Shown: positions 1 to 8,239 of the stretch, in pieces
Layout: the number at the start of each line of letters is the position of its first letter
How positions within the stretch are numbered: position 1 is the first letter of the stretch
NCBI GenBank assembly: GCA_013289695.1
Contig: JABCZK010000002.1
Coordinates: 1 to 64,000, forward strand
Length of the DNA: 64,000 nucleotides
Origin: Acidobacteriota bacterium
GTDB lineage: Bacteria; Acidobacteriota; Terriglobia; Acidiferrales; UBA7541
Direction of reading: 5' to 3'
The notes under the pieces: model-generated
Database searches by the model: none
The model's input: only the letters and a program-made list of their open reading frames with translations
Told to the model about the DNA's origin: nothing
Translations under genes and position numbers: made by a program

Positions 1-2
1 GC

Positions 3-131
3 CCTGCGACGCCACAGCAACCTGGTGCAACTGCCAAGGTGCTAATTCCTGCCCAGTGGGGAGAGATAAGATCCTCGATAGACCGGCCACCGGTCGTTGA
101 AGATTCAACTCCCAAGCTGAAGTCGAATTAA
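3..131 (+). CDS. C-terminal tail of an unidentified protein (partial)
   Basis: Reading frame 3 is open from the window edge to a TAA at 129-131, giving the last 42 residues of a protein that starts to the left of the window. The tail is rich in Pro, Ala and Gln at first and ends in Lys-Leu-Lys-Ser-Asn. That composition is typical of a disordered C-terminus, and no domain can be recognised. The other two forward frames close earlier or look random. The function cannot be inferred; the call as coding rests only on frame length and composition. Confidence 0.4.
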   Translation, partial: PATPQQPGATAKVLIPAQWGEIRSSIDRPPVVEDSTPKLKSN

Positions 132-136
132 AGCCT

Positions 137-156
137 GCATTCGCAAAAGCGAATGC
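137..156. terminator. Perfect 8-bp hairpin, possible terminator
   Basis: GCATTCGC and GCGAATGC form a perfect 8-bp stem with an AAAA loop, six bases after the stop codon of the partial gene. No T-run follows, so this is either a weak or factor-assisted terminator or an mRNA-stabilising hairpin. Confidence 0.4.
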
Positions 157-281
157 TCGCAATGTTTATTGCAGCGCATGGAGCGCTGGGCTGGGCCTAT
201 TTCTATAAGTTTTTCTTAAGGGCCCTAAACCAGACCGTGACGCGGCGGCGGAGCGCATTCCGCGAGGTTGGGAGGAGTTGG

Positions 282-1097
282 ATGTCGCAGAGAACCGCAG
301 CGGAAGAGTCCATAGCGGTTATCAAGGTCGGCGGCTCGATCTTGACGAGCGCCAAGGCGTATCGCCGCGCCGCGACTTTTGTACGGCACACGCTGCGGAG
401 CGCACCGCACGAGCGGCTGGTGGTAGTGGTTTCCGCGCAAGAAGGAACCACGGACCGGCTGGAGCGCGGCGCGCGAAAGATTGTGCGCGAGCCGGCGCGC
501 GCGGCGCTGGACTTGCTGTGGTCGACGGGCGAGATTCGTTCGGTGGCGCTGCTTACGCTCCATCTGCAGGGGCTGGGGGTTGCGGCTGCGCCCCTGAACA
601 TCCACGAAGCAGGCCTGACGGTTCCAGAAACCGAAATCGAAGTAGGGCGAATCCATTTGCATGCGGGACGGCTTCGCAGCGTGCTGGCAAAATTTCCGGT
701 CGCTGTAGTGCCGGGATTTCTTGCGGCGAACTCCGCAAACACGATCGTATCGCTGGGCCGTGGCGGCTCGGATCTGACGGCGGTGCTGCTGGCCGAGGGC
801 TTGCGAGCCTGTCGCTGCGAATTGATTAAAGACGTTCCGGGTTATTTCACCGCCGATCCCCACCGCGATTCCTCCGCCCGTCACATACCGCACTTGACTT
901 TCGAACATGCTCTGCAACTGGCGGCCGAGGGGTGCGATCTGCTGCAGCGCCGCGCGATTGAGGCGGCTGCGCGCGCGAGGATGCCACTTGTGATTCGCAG
1001 CGTGGACGAAAAGGCGTCGTGCAGCCGAATTTCACATTTTGCAATGGAGACCGCGCGCGCGCCGCGGGAATCGAGCGCGGCGGCATCCGCGGATTGA
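282..1097 (+). CDS. Aspartokinase-like amino-acid kinase, catalytic domain only
   Basis: This 271-residue protein has the amino-acid-kinase fold of aspartate kinase, which phosphorylates aspartate in the first step to Lys, Thr and Met. The N-terminus carries the phosphate-binding K-V-G-G-S (K-F-G-G-T in typical LysC), then VVVSAQEGTTD, a GRGGSDLTA nucleotide-site motif, and the DVPGYFTADP stretch matching the usual D-V-D-G-V-Y-T-A-D-P. Typical aspartokinases have about 400 or more residues and two C-terminal ACT domains; these are missing, so allosteric feedback control is not expected. The ATG at 282 is chosen over an upstream ATG at 153 because GGAGGAG lies just before it. The next two genes, for cystathionine synthesis and aspartate-semialdehyde dehydrogenase, support a role in the aspartate pathway. 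A related kinase acting on another substrate cannot be excluded. Confidence 0.75.
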   Translation: MSQRTAAEESIAVIKVGGSILTSAKAYRRAATFVRHTLRSAPHERLVVVVSAQEGTTDRLERGARKIVREPARAALDLLWSTGEIRSVALLTLHLQGLGVAAAPLNIHEAGLTVPETEIEVGRIHLHAGRLRSVLAKFPVAVVPGFLAANSANTIVSLGRGGSDLTAVLLAEGLRACRCELIKDVPGYFTADPHRDSSARHIPHLTFEHALQLAAEGCDLLQRRAIEAAARARMPLVIRSVDEKASCSRISHFAMETARAPRESSAAASAD

Positions 1098-1196
1098 AGC
1101 TGGGCAACGGCGGGAGCGGCGAAGAAGCAGGGTCATGAAACAACGGGGCCGAACAGAAATAGAAACGAGAAAGCGCACAAGATAAGGAGCACGACC

Positions 1197-2387
1197 ATGA
1201 ATTTTGCAACGAAAACGATTCACGCGGGGCAGCCATCGGAACCGGAGACCGGCTCGCTGATCGCGCCCATTTTTCAGACATCCACGTACGAGCAGGACGC
1301 GCCCGGGCAGGACAAGGGCTTCAACTACTCGCGCACGAACAATCCGACGCGGCAGCGCCTCGAGACGGTGCTGGCCGAACTGGAAGGCGTGCAGCACGCC
1401 GCTGTGTTTGCGTCGGGACTCGCGGCGGAGAACGCCGTGTTGCAGGCGTATCTGCGGCCGGGCGACGAAATCGTGATTCCGAACGATGTTTACGGCGGGA
1501 CGTATCGCATCCTCAATAGGGTGTATCAGCCAATTGGCGTGACCATCAAGCAGTTCGATATCTCGGATCGAACAGCGCTGGAAGCAGCCATCACGGAACG
1601 CACCAAGCTGGTGTGGATCGAATCGCCGACCAATCCGCGGCTGCTGGTTTACGACATCGTAGACATCTGCAAGCTGGCCCACGCGAAATCGGCGCTGGTG
1701 GTGGTGGACAATACTTTCGCGACGCCTTATTTTCAGCAGCCGTTCCAGCTCGGCGCCGACATCGTGGTGCATAGCGTGACGAAATATCTGGGAGGACACT
1801 CGGACACGATTCAAGGCGCGGCGCTGGCGAAGGACCCGGCGATTTTCGAGCCGATTAAATTTTTGCAGAACGCCACGGGCGCCGTGCCTTCACCGTTTGA
1901 TTGTTGGCTGACTTTGCGCGGATTGAAAACGCTGGAGCTGAGAATGCAGCGTCACGAAGAGAACGCCATTGCCATCGCCAATTCGCTGAAGGGGCATCCG
2001 CTGGTGCGCCAAGTTTATTTCCCGGGCTTGCCGGAACATCCTGGACACGAGATCGCGAAAAAACAGATGACCGGATTTGGGGGAATGGTATCGTTTGAAT
2101 TAGAAGGCACGATCGCGGAAGTGGTGGCGTTCTGCTCCTCGCGGCGTTACTTCACGCTGGGCGAAAGTTTGGGCGGCGTGAAGGCTCTGCTGTGCCACCC
2201 GGCGACGATGACCCACGCCTCGATTCCTGCGGAAACGCGCGCGGAATTGGGGCTTTCGGATACGCTGATCCGTTTGTCGCCCGGCTGCGAGAACGCGAAA
2301 GATTTGGTGGAAGATTTGCTTGAGGGACTTACGTTGCTCGATCATCAGCGACAAACACAGAAGGCGGTTGCTGCCAGTGCCCACTAA
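1197..2387 (+). CDS. metB: Cystathionine gamma-synthase / gamma-lyase (PLP enzyme)
   Basis: This is a 396-residue, full-length member of the Cys/Met-metabolism PLP family. Visible marks are the N-terminal H-A-G-Q and Y-S-R-T-N-N-P-T motifs, the PLP-phosphate region SGLAAENA, D-N-T-F-A-T-P, and the Schiff-base lysine K196 in SVTKYLGGHSD. The C-terminal H-P-A-T-M-T-H-A motif is also typical. The enzyme joins an activated homoserine with cysteine to give cystathionine, or cleaves cystathionine; synthase and lyase cannot be separated by eye. Its place between an aspartokinase-like gene and asd favours the biosynthetic synthase role. AAGGAG precedes the ATG, and the stop overlaps the GTG start of asd. 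No SAM or other riboswitch was seen in the 99-bp leader. Confidence 0.88.
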   Translation: MNFATKTIHAGQPSEPETGSLIAPIFQTSTYEQDAPGQDKGFNYSRTNNPTRQRLETVLAELEGVQHAAVFASGLAAENAVLQAYLRPGDEIVIPNDVYGGTYRILNRVYQPIGVTIKQFDISDRTALEAAITERTKLVWIESPTNPRLLVYDIVDICKLAHAKSALVVVDNTFATPYFQQPFQLGADIVVHSVTKYLGGHSDTIQGAALAKDPAIFEPIKFLQNATGAVPSPFDCWLTLRGLKTLELRMQRHEENAIAIANSLKGHPLVRQVYFPGLPEHPGHEIAKKQMTGFGGMVSFELEGTIAEVVAFCSSRRYFTLGESLGGVKALLCHPATMTHASIPAETRAELGLSDTLIRLSPGCENAKDLVEDLLEGLTLLDHQRQTQKAVAASAH

Positions 2388-3480
2388 AACTGCGGGAGTG
2401 GAGCCAGCGGCGCGCGCGAGCGCGTGGCGGCCGGGCTCCGCGAAAATTAATGTGGGAATTCTGGGCGCGACGGGCGCGGTCGGCCAGCAATTCATCGCGC
2501 TGCTCGCGAGTCATCCGTGGTTTCGGGTGACATGGCTGGCAGCTAGCGAGCGCTCCGCCGGAAAACGCTACGGGGATTTGACCTGGCGCCTGCCGACGGA
2601 ATTGCCGGAGGAAACAGCGCGTCTTTCCGTGGAAGCATTGAAGGCTGGCGCGGGTCCTCAGCTGGTATTTTCGGCGCTGGATTCTTCGATAGCGGGGGAA
2701 GCGGAAATTGAATTTGCGCAGGCTGGGCACATCGTGGTCAGCAATTCGCGCAATCATCGGATGGACGAGCTGGTGCCGCTGCTGATTCCGGAAGTGAATC
2801 CAGAACATTTGGGATTGCTGCCGCTGCAGCGGAAAATCAAGGGCTGGAGCGGCGCGATCGTCACGAACCCGAATTGCGCGGCGATGCCTTTGGTGATCGT
2901 GCTGGCGTCTTTGCGCACTTACGGACCCAAGCGCGTGCTGGTCACTACGCTGCAGGGATTATCCGGCGCGGGATATCCGGGTGTGGCGTCGCTGGATGCC
3001 ACGGCGAATGTAATTCCGTTCATTGATGGCGAAGAACAAAAGATCGAGACGGAGACACGCAAAATTCTGGGGCGATTTGCTGCGGATGCAGTCGAACTGC
3101 ATCCGGTGACGGTGAGCGCGACGAGCACGCGCGTCCCAGTGATCAACGGGCACACGGAAAGCGTGTCCGTGGAATTCGAAAAGAGCGCGACGCACGAAGA
3201 GATATTGGCGGCGTTTCGCGATTTTTCCGGGGAGCCGCAGAAATTGGAACTGCCGAGCGCGCCGCAGCCGCCGATTGTTTATCTCGACGCGCCGAATCGT
3301 CCGCAGCCGCGGTTGGATGTAGAGCGCGGCGGCGGAATGGTTACGCACGTCGGGCGCTTGCGGGCTTGCCCGGTGTTGGGCCACAAATTCGTGCTGCTGA
3401 GCCACAACACGATTCGCGGCGCGGCCGGAGCGGCGATCTTGAACGCGGAATTGATGGCGGCGAAGAATATCCTCGGCTGA
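2377..3480 (+). CDS. asd: Aspartate-semialdehyde dehydrogenase
   Basis: The 367-residue protein reduces aspartyl phosphate to aspartate semialdehyde with NADPH, the second step of the Lys/Thr/Met pathway. The N-terminus has the Rossmann motif GILGATGAVGQQF and the catalytic cysteine is C167 in TNPNCAAMP. The later A-T-S-T-R-V-P-V stretch is typical of the archaeal/fungal-like branch rather than the E. coli branch. The GTG at 2377 is preferred over the upstream in-frame ATG at 2320, because the AAGGCGG at 2361 fits it and the longer form would add a non-conserved tail inside metB. It overlaps metB by 11 bases, so the two are probably translated together. The stop lies only 8 bases from the convergent receiver gene. 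Confidence 0.92.
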   Translation: MPTKTAGVEPAARASAWRPGSAKINVGILGATGAVGQQFIALLASHPWFRVTWLAASERSAGKRYGDLTWRLPTELPEETARLSVEALKAGAGPQLVFSALDSSIAGEAEIEFAQAGHIVVSNSRNHRMDELVPLLIPEVNPEHLGLLPLQRKIKGWSGAIVTNPNCAAMPLVIVLASLRTYGPKRVLVTTLQGLSGAGYPGVASLDATANVIPFIDGEEQKIETETRKILGRFAADAVELHPVTVSATSTRVPVINGHTESVSVEFEKSATHEEILAAFRDFSGEPQKLELPSAPQPPIVYLDAPNRPQPRLDVERGGGMVTHVGRLRACPVLGHKFVLLSHNTIRGAAGAAILNAELMAAKNILG

Positions 3481-3488
3481 CGGAGAAT

Positions 3489-4295
3489 TCAGCGCGGCTG
3501 ATGGGCGGGTTCCGCGGCGTGTCTTGCGAGAATCTGATTGAACGGCGCGACTTGCTGTTCGAGAGCGTGAAAAATATCTTCGGCACCGAAAAGTTCGCCG
3601 GATTTTGCCAGAGACTCCAACCGCTGAGCGGTTTCCCGCTGGCCCGACATTGCGAAATTGCCTACTGAACCTTTTCGCGTATGTGCCGCTCGTTTGAGAA
3701 GTTTTGGGTCCCGAGTGCGCAGGGCCTCGCGAATTTCGTCTAGCATTCTGGGGCACTCCTGGAGAAATATCCCGGCAAGCTCTTTCAATATTTCACCGTC
3801 GCCATCGAACCGCGCCAGCAGTTCGGCGTCGCTCGGTGCTTCAGAGAGCGCATCCACTGCATCGGCAGGAAGTTTTAGAACGGCAGGAAAGGCCGCCAGG
3901 ATCGTCGCCGCGAGCTCGCCTGGATTAATGGGCTTGGTTAAATATCCGTCCATTCCGGCCGCCAGACAGCGTTCGCGGTCGCCCTTGATCGCGTGCGCGG
4001 TGACGGCGATGATCGGAATATGTGCGCCTGTTGCCAGTTCTTGTTCGCGGAGGCGGGCCGAGGCTTGAAGCCCGTCCATTTCCGGCATTTGTAAATCCAT
4101 GAGGATGATGTCGAATTGGCGGGATTGATTCTGTTCCCACAGCTGTAGTGCTTCCCTGCCGTTGTTCGCCGCAGTCACAAGCTGACCCAGTTTCTGCAGC
4201 AGCTTTTGCGCTAACAAGTGATTGACCGGATTGTCCTCCGCGCGAAGGATGTTCGGCTTCGGGAGCGATTGGTCGACAACCTGGCGTGTGGTCAT
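3489..4295 (-). CDS. Receiver domain plus Hpt domain protein, no kinase
   Basis: This 268-residue cytoplasmic protein carries two phosphorelay modules. Residues about 14-137 form a receiver with acidic residues E20/D21, phospho-acceptor D67 in LMDLQMPEMDG, and K121. Residues about 155-250 form an Hpt domain with the phospho-histidine H205 in AAHTRKGSVGNF. This arrangement is normally the C-terminal end of a hybrid histidine kinase such as a BarA or Evg-type sensor, but no kinase is fused or adjacent. The ATG at 4295 is preferred because ATAAGGA stands seven bases upstream; an upstream ATG at 4349 would add 18 unremarkable residues. It may relay phosphate from a kinase encoded elsewhere, or be the surviving tail of a hybrid kinase. 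Confidence 0.85.
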   Translation of the reverse strand: MTTRQVVDQSLPKPNILRAEDNPVNHLLAQKLLQKLGQLVTAANNGREALQLWEQNQSRQFDIILMDLQMPEMDGLQASARLREQELATGAHIPIIAVTAHAIKGDRERCLAAGMDGYLTKPINPGELAATILAAFPAVLKLPADAVDALSEAPSDAELLARFDGDGEILKELAGIFLQECPRMLDEIREALRTRDPKLLKRAAHTRKGSVGNFAMSGQRETAQRLESLAKSGELFGAEDIFHALEQQVAPFNQILARHAAEPAHQPR

Positions 4296-4543
4296 GGAAC
4301 TATCCTTATGTGCGGCGCGAGGCTCGTGCGTATGCAGCGCCGCCATCAATTATTGGGTTTATTGCCGAGCCATCGAGCGCAGCAGAAGGAAGGGGGAACT
4401 ACAACTCTGTCTTAGGCTTCGGGACGCAGTACGTCAATGCCCCGATGTTCTGGTCTGCAACAGCGTCGCAAAGCGTATGGTGTAGATGCGTGGATCTATG
4501 GAACGCGAACTGACGAAATTGAGTGAGTACCCGAAGCGGAACT

Positions 4544-4611
4544 AATTTGCGCCCTCGTCCCCCCGTCAGACCGCGCTTGGCTGACAGAGGACGAGGGCGT
4601 CCGTGCAAATT
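4544..4611 (-). terminator. Long hairpin directly after the beta-propeller gene
   Basis: GCCCTCGTCC at 4551-4560 pairs perfectly with GGACGAGGGC at 4589-4598. An inner GTCAG/CTGAC stem sits in the loop, and outer AATTTGC/GCAAATT arms flank the main stem. It begins three bases past the stop codon of the 4614-5750 gene and is therefore a likely terminator or 3'-end stabiliser. A clear U-run is lacking. Confidence 0.65.
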
Positions 4612-4613
4612 CT

Positions 4614-5750
4614 TTACGGCAGACTTAACGTCCAGATCAGCAGGGTGCTGGTGTTGTCGTCCACGGCCGCAAAGCGTGCGGTGTCGTCGCGGCTCGTCAC
4701 AGCCAGTCCGAATGAACCGCCGGGATTGGGATCTACCGAAATTTCCTTGACGAACCTGCCGCCAATAGTGAACTCGACGATCTCGCTGGGCTGAGTGGGG
4801 TCTGGATTGATGACGTCATTGTTGCTGACTACCAGATGGCCATTGGGCGCCATGGTCATGGCGAGCGGTCCGTGCAGGTGCTTGGAATCCTGGTAAATGA
4901 TCCTTCCGGTGCCGTGATCCTTCTCGGCGGAGCCGGCATTGGCGACGGCAAAGACGGCGTTGTCAACAGTGGAAGCGACGTAGAGGACGTCGCGGTCCGC
5001 ATCGTAAACCAAACCAGTAGGAGCATCCACGAACGTGACCGCGTCGCACTGATGCAGGTATCCGGAGGCGATTTGGGTTACGTTTTTTACAGACACACCG
5101 CTGGAGCTGACATTCAGATCCAAGCGCACAACCGTGCCGGTCAAGCCGTTGGCAACGAAGAATTTCGCCGAGTCCCCTCGATCGAACAGTGCTGAGTCCC
5201 AGGGACCGTCGATCGAGGAATCGGCGATGGCGCCCACTTGCTTGCCGCTCGAGTTAATCACCAGAATTGAGCCGGGCGTGGCATTGCCGCAGGTACCATC
5301 CGGCGACGGGAAGTTGCCGACCAGCACAAATCCTCGGCGCAAAATATTCAACGCGGTGCTGAAACCCGTCGGAGTGGGACTCTGGAAGAAAAGAGACTGT
5401 GTTCCAGTAGCGGTAATGTCCACGATCGTGGTTCCGGTGCCTTGCAGGTTGCTCTTGGCGTTGAAATTCGAGACGAGGATGTCGCCGGGATTGACCGTGC
5501 CTTGTGGAAACTGGCGAGGCACGAAAGCGACGCCGTAGGGGTTTACGTCACCATTGGCCGGGACCGTCGAGACGCTTTGAACCGGCGAGGGAAGGAACGG
5601 CTGGTGATCTTCGTCCTGAGCGATGACGGCCGCCGGCAACAAAAGAACGAAAACCGCGAGAATGAGCTGGATCGTCGGTTGAAGCCTGGTTCGGCCCATG
5701 GAGCATGGGAGATTCGGCATTCGGAGCTTTTGAGAGTTGGCACGCTTCAT
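4614..5750 (-). CDS. Secreted beta-propeller (NHL/YVTN-like) protein
   Basis: The 378-residue product has a positively charged start, a hydrophobic segment at about residues 26-44 and an A-V-I-A-Q cleavage region, so it is exported. The mature part has repeated blade-like stretches such as G-D-I-L-V-S-N-F-N, R-G-F-V-L-V-G-N-F, A-K-F-F-V-A-N-G and G-H-L-V-V-S-N-N, the pattern of six- or seven-bladed NHL/YVTN propellers. Acidobacterial genomes commonly carry many such secreted propellers of unknown ligand. AAGGAG seven bases before the ATG supports this start. No enzymatic motif is visible, and a binding or surface role is only an inference. It appears to be a single-gene unit ended by the hairpin at 4544-4611. 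Confidence 0.75.
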   Translation of the reverse strand: MKRANSQKLRMPNLPCSMGRTRLQPTIQLILAVFVLLLPAAVIAQDEDHQPFLPSPVQSVSTVPANGDVNPYGVAFVPRQFPQGTVNPGDILVSNFNAKSNLQGTGTTIVDITATGTQSLFFQSPTPTGFSTALNILRRGFVLVGNFPSPDGTCGNATPGSILVINSSGKQVGAIADSSIDGPWDSALFDRGDSAKFFVANGLTGTVVRLDLNVSSSGVSVKNVTQIASGYLHQCDAVTFVDAPTGLVYDADRDVLYVASTVDNAVFAVANAGSAEKDHGTGRIIYQDSKHLHGPLAMTMAPNGHLVVSNNDVINPDPTQPSEIVEFTIGGRFVKEISVDPNPGGSFGLAVTSRDDTARFAAVDDNTSTLLIWTLSLP

Positions 5751-6041
5751 GATGTTTCTCCTTGTCGTACTCAGCGCCGTCGAACATCGGCGAAGCAGCT
5801 TCCGAAATTCCCCGCCGTATTCTGCGGGTCTGCTCAGCGCTGGGACCTGAGCTTATAGCGCCGCAGGATGCTGAGGCGTGTCACCGGCGGGTCTGGAATT
5901 TGTCAAAAATTTGCAACTTTGAGGAGGGCCTAGTACTGCACAGGCTCGCAAACGTCGCGCGGTTCGATCGGTTAAACAATCCCGGCGGCAGGGTTCCAGA
6001 AGGAACGTTTTGACATCTAGCATGGTGCGTTAAAGAATCGG

Positions 6042-6511
6042 ATGGATTCAAGTGAGCGTGCCTGCGGATTCAAGGCACGGTCGCTGGCAGTAGCTCAGCC
6101 GCGCGGAAGCGCAGCCATTCTGGCGGTGGAGGATGAGGCGCGGGTGCGCGAGCTGGTGGGTCAGTTTCTGAAAGCGCATGGCCACGCGGTGCTCGAGGCG
6201 AAAGATGGATCCGAGGTGCCGGAGATAGCCGCGCGGCCTGAAGGAACTATTCACGTAATATTGACCAAGCCCGGGGGAGCAACACGGAGCTGGTGAAGCG
6301 GCTGAAAGCGACCCCGCCGAACATGAAGACGGCACATATGACGGGCTATGCCGAGTATGCAACCTCCGGGGATGAAACGTGTTCCAATCAGCGGAGTTCG
6401 ATACTTCAGAGACCATTTTCCTCGACTTCACTGGCTGACATGGTCCGCGCGGTTCTGGCGGGGAATGCCAGCGAGAAGACGAGCGACGCCAAGGAATGCC
6501 GCGTATTCTAG
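6042..6511 (+). pseudogene. Frameshifted response-regulator receiver domain
   Basis: The first frame (6042-6296) reads AAILAVEDEARVRELVGQFL, the start of a receiver of the hybrid-kinase type, then becomes nonsense after ILT. A second frame, shifted by one base near 6272, continues correctly with PGGSNTELVKRLKA, MKTAHMTGYAEYA and LQRPFSSTSLADMVRAVL, the normal second half. The expected I-L-T-D-x-x-M-P segment has collapsed to I-L-T-K-P, so the phospho-acceptor Asp and a few neighbours are lost in addition to the frameshift. No upstream kinase domain remains. This is a decayed gene, not two small proteins. Confidence 0.75.
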
Positions 6512-6592
6512 GAACGCTGAGAAATTCAGAAGCGTGTAGCGTGGCACCGGGCGAGCAGACAGGCCCTACCAAAATCATCAAGGAGGCCCGCC

Positions 6593-8239
6593 ATGCCAGG
6601 CAACGGGCGCCGAAACGTATTCATTCAGGTGTTGATCATCGCGAGTTTTTTGCTGCTTTATTGTCCGCCGGGTAAATGTCAAAACGCTGCGCCCCCGGGT
6701 TCACCCGGTGCTGTGCCGGCGGACTCAGTGCCCGATATCCGTGCGCTCGCCGATTCGGTGCGTGCGCTGCAGGCGCAGGTGCAGAGTTTGAATTCACAGG
6801 TGAGTGAGCTGCGCGCGGCGGAAGAACGAGAGCATGCGGAGGCGCGCGCGCTGCGCAACGAGCTGAATCGCGCGACAGCGAAATTGGTGGCGACGCCCGG
6901 AGTGGCGCACGACGCTTATGCTTCGGCGACGCCGCCAGTGAACGCGTCGCCGGAGAATACGGCACTAGGGGCTGTGGCTGCCGGTCCGACGAGCGGCGAG
7001 CAGGGTGCGTCACTCGGGGAGCGCGTGACAAAGCTGGAAGACAACCAGGAATTGACGGACGCGAAAGTGCTGGACCAGAGCCAAACGAAGGTGGAGAGCG
7101 GGTCGAAATATCGCGTGCGCCTATCGGGAATGATCCTGCTAAACGCTTTTGAGACGCGCGGTGCGGTGGACAATCTGGATTTCCCGCAAGTCGCTACACC
7201 TCCCAATGTGCCGGATACTTCCGGAGCGTTCGCGGGATCGCTGCGGCAGTCGCAGCTGGGAGTGGAGGTGTTCGGACCGGACGTGGCTGGAGCGCACACC
7301 AGCGCGAACGTAAGATTTGATTTTGCGGGCGGCCAGGCAGACACGACGAACGGGGCGGTGATGGGGGTGGTGCGTCTGCGAACCGGTACGATTCGCATGG
7401 ATTGGGCTGATACTTCGATAGTGGCCGGACAAGACTCGCTGTTCTTCGCGCCCTTGGTCCCAACCTCGCTGGCTTCGGTGGCGATTCCGGCGCTGTCCTA
7501 TTCGGGGAATTTGTGGGTCTGGACGCCGCAGATACGCATCGAACATCGTGTGGCGCTGTCCGAAGATTCGAGTTTGCAATTGCAGGCTGGAATTCTGGAC
7601 TCGCTCACGGGCGATTATCCCAACCCGCGAATGCGAGTGCCGAGCGAGGGTGAGCAATCCGGCCAGCCGGCGTTTGCTGCACGAGTGGCATGGAGCCATC
7701 ACGCGTTTGGCAGAGATGTGACGGTGGGCGTGGGCGGCTACTACGGGCGGCAGAATTGGGGATTTGGGCGGAACGTGGACGGATGGGCGGGCACGACGGA
7801 CGTGACTGTTCCGCTGGGAAAATTTTTTGATTTCACTGGAGAATTCTACCGCGGGCGCGCGGCGGGCGGGTTCGGCGGCGGCATCGGGCAAAGTGTGCTG
7901 CTTTCGGGGCCGGCGATGGATGCTACCACTACGGTTCGCGGACTGGATTCGCTGGGCGGCTGGATACAGGTGAAATACAAGCCGAAGGCAAACTTCGAGG
8001 TGAATTTTGCGCTGGGGCAGGACAATCCGTTCGCGAGTGAACTGAGGAATTTTCCTGCGACCGAGTATTATTATGGTGCGCTGACGTCACGCAACTTTAC
8101 TCCGTTTGTAAATTTCATCTATCACGCGCGTTCGAATGTTTTGTTCTCTGCTGAATATCGGCGCTTGCAGACGAACTATCTCGATAGCAATCTGGAGACG
8201 GCGAACCAAATCGGGCTGAGCGTGGGGTACATATTTTGA
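6593..8239 (+). CDS. Outer-membrane porin with N-terminal coiled coil
   Basis: The 548-residue protein has a signal peptide (hydrophobic stretch about residues 10-24). A heptad-rich coiled coil at about 45-90 (L-A-D-S-V-R-A-L-Q-A-Q-V) follows, then a Pro/Ala/Gly linker. The remaining 380 residues alternate in the manner of beta strands, with many Gly, Trp and Tyr, and end in V-G-Y-I-F, a C-terminal aromatic residue recognised by the outer-membrane assembly machinery. This resembles the phosphate-selective/DcaP-like porins. The substrate is unknown. AAGGAGG before the ATG fixes the start. The stop overlaps the TTG start of the cupredoxin gene, so the two form an operon. Confidence 0.75.
   Translation: MPGNGRRNVFIQVLIIASFLLLYCPPGKCQNAAPPGSPGAVPADSVPDIRALADSVRALQAQVQSLNSQVSELRAAEEREHAEARALRNELNRATAKLVATPGVAHDAYASATPPVNASPENTALGAVAAGPTSGEQGASLGERVTKLEDNQELTDAKVLDQSQTKVESGSKYRVRLSGMILLNAFETRGAVDNLDFPQVATPPNVPDTSGAFAGSLRQSQLGVEVFGPDVAGAHTSANVRFDFAGGQADTTNGAVMGVVRLRTGTIRMDWADTSIVAGQDSLFFAPLVPTSLASVAIPALSYSGNLWVWTPQIRIEHRVALSEDSSLQLQAGILDSLTGDYPNPRMRVPSEGEQSGQPAFAARVAWSHHAFGRDVTVGVGGYYGRQNWGFGRNVDGWAGTTDVTVPLGKFFDFTGEFYRGRAAGGFGGGIGQSVLLSGPAMDATTTVRGLDSLGGWIQVKYKPKANFEVNFALGQDNPFASELRNFPATEYYYGALTSRNFTPFVNFIYHARSNVLFSAEYRRLQTNYLDSNLETANQIGLSVGYIF

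Noticed and set aside
1098..1196. Riboswitch before the metB-type gene
   Set aside because: The 99-base leader shows no SAM, SAH or T-box core; only a Shine-Dalgarno is evident.
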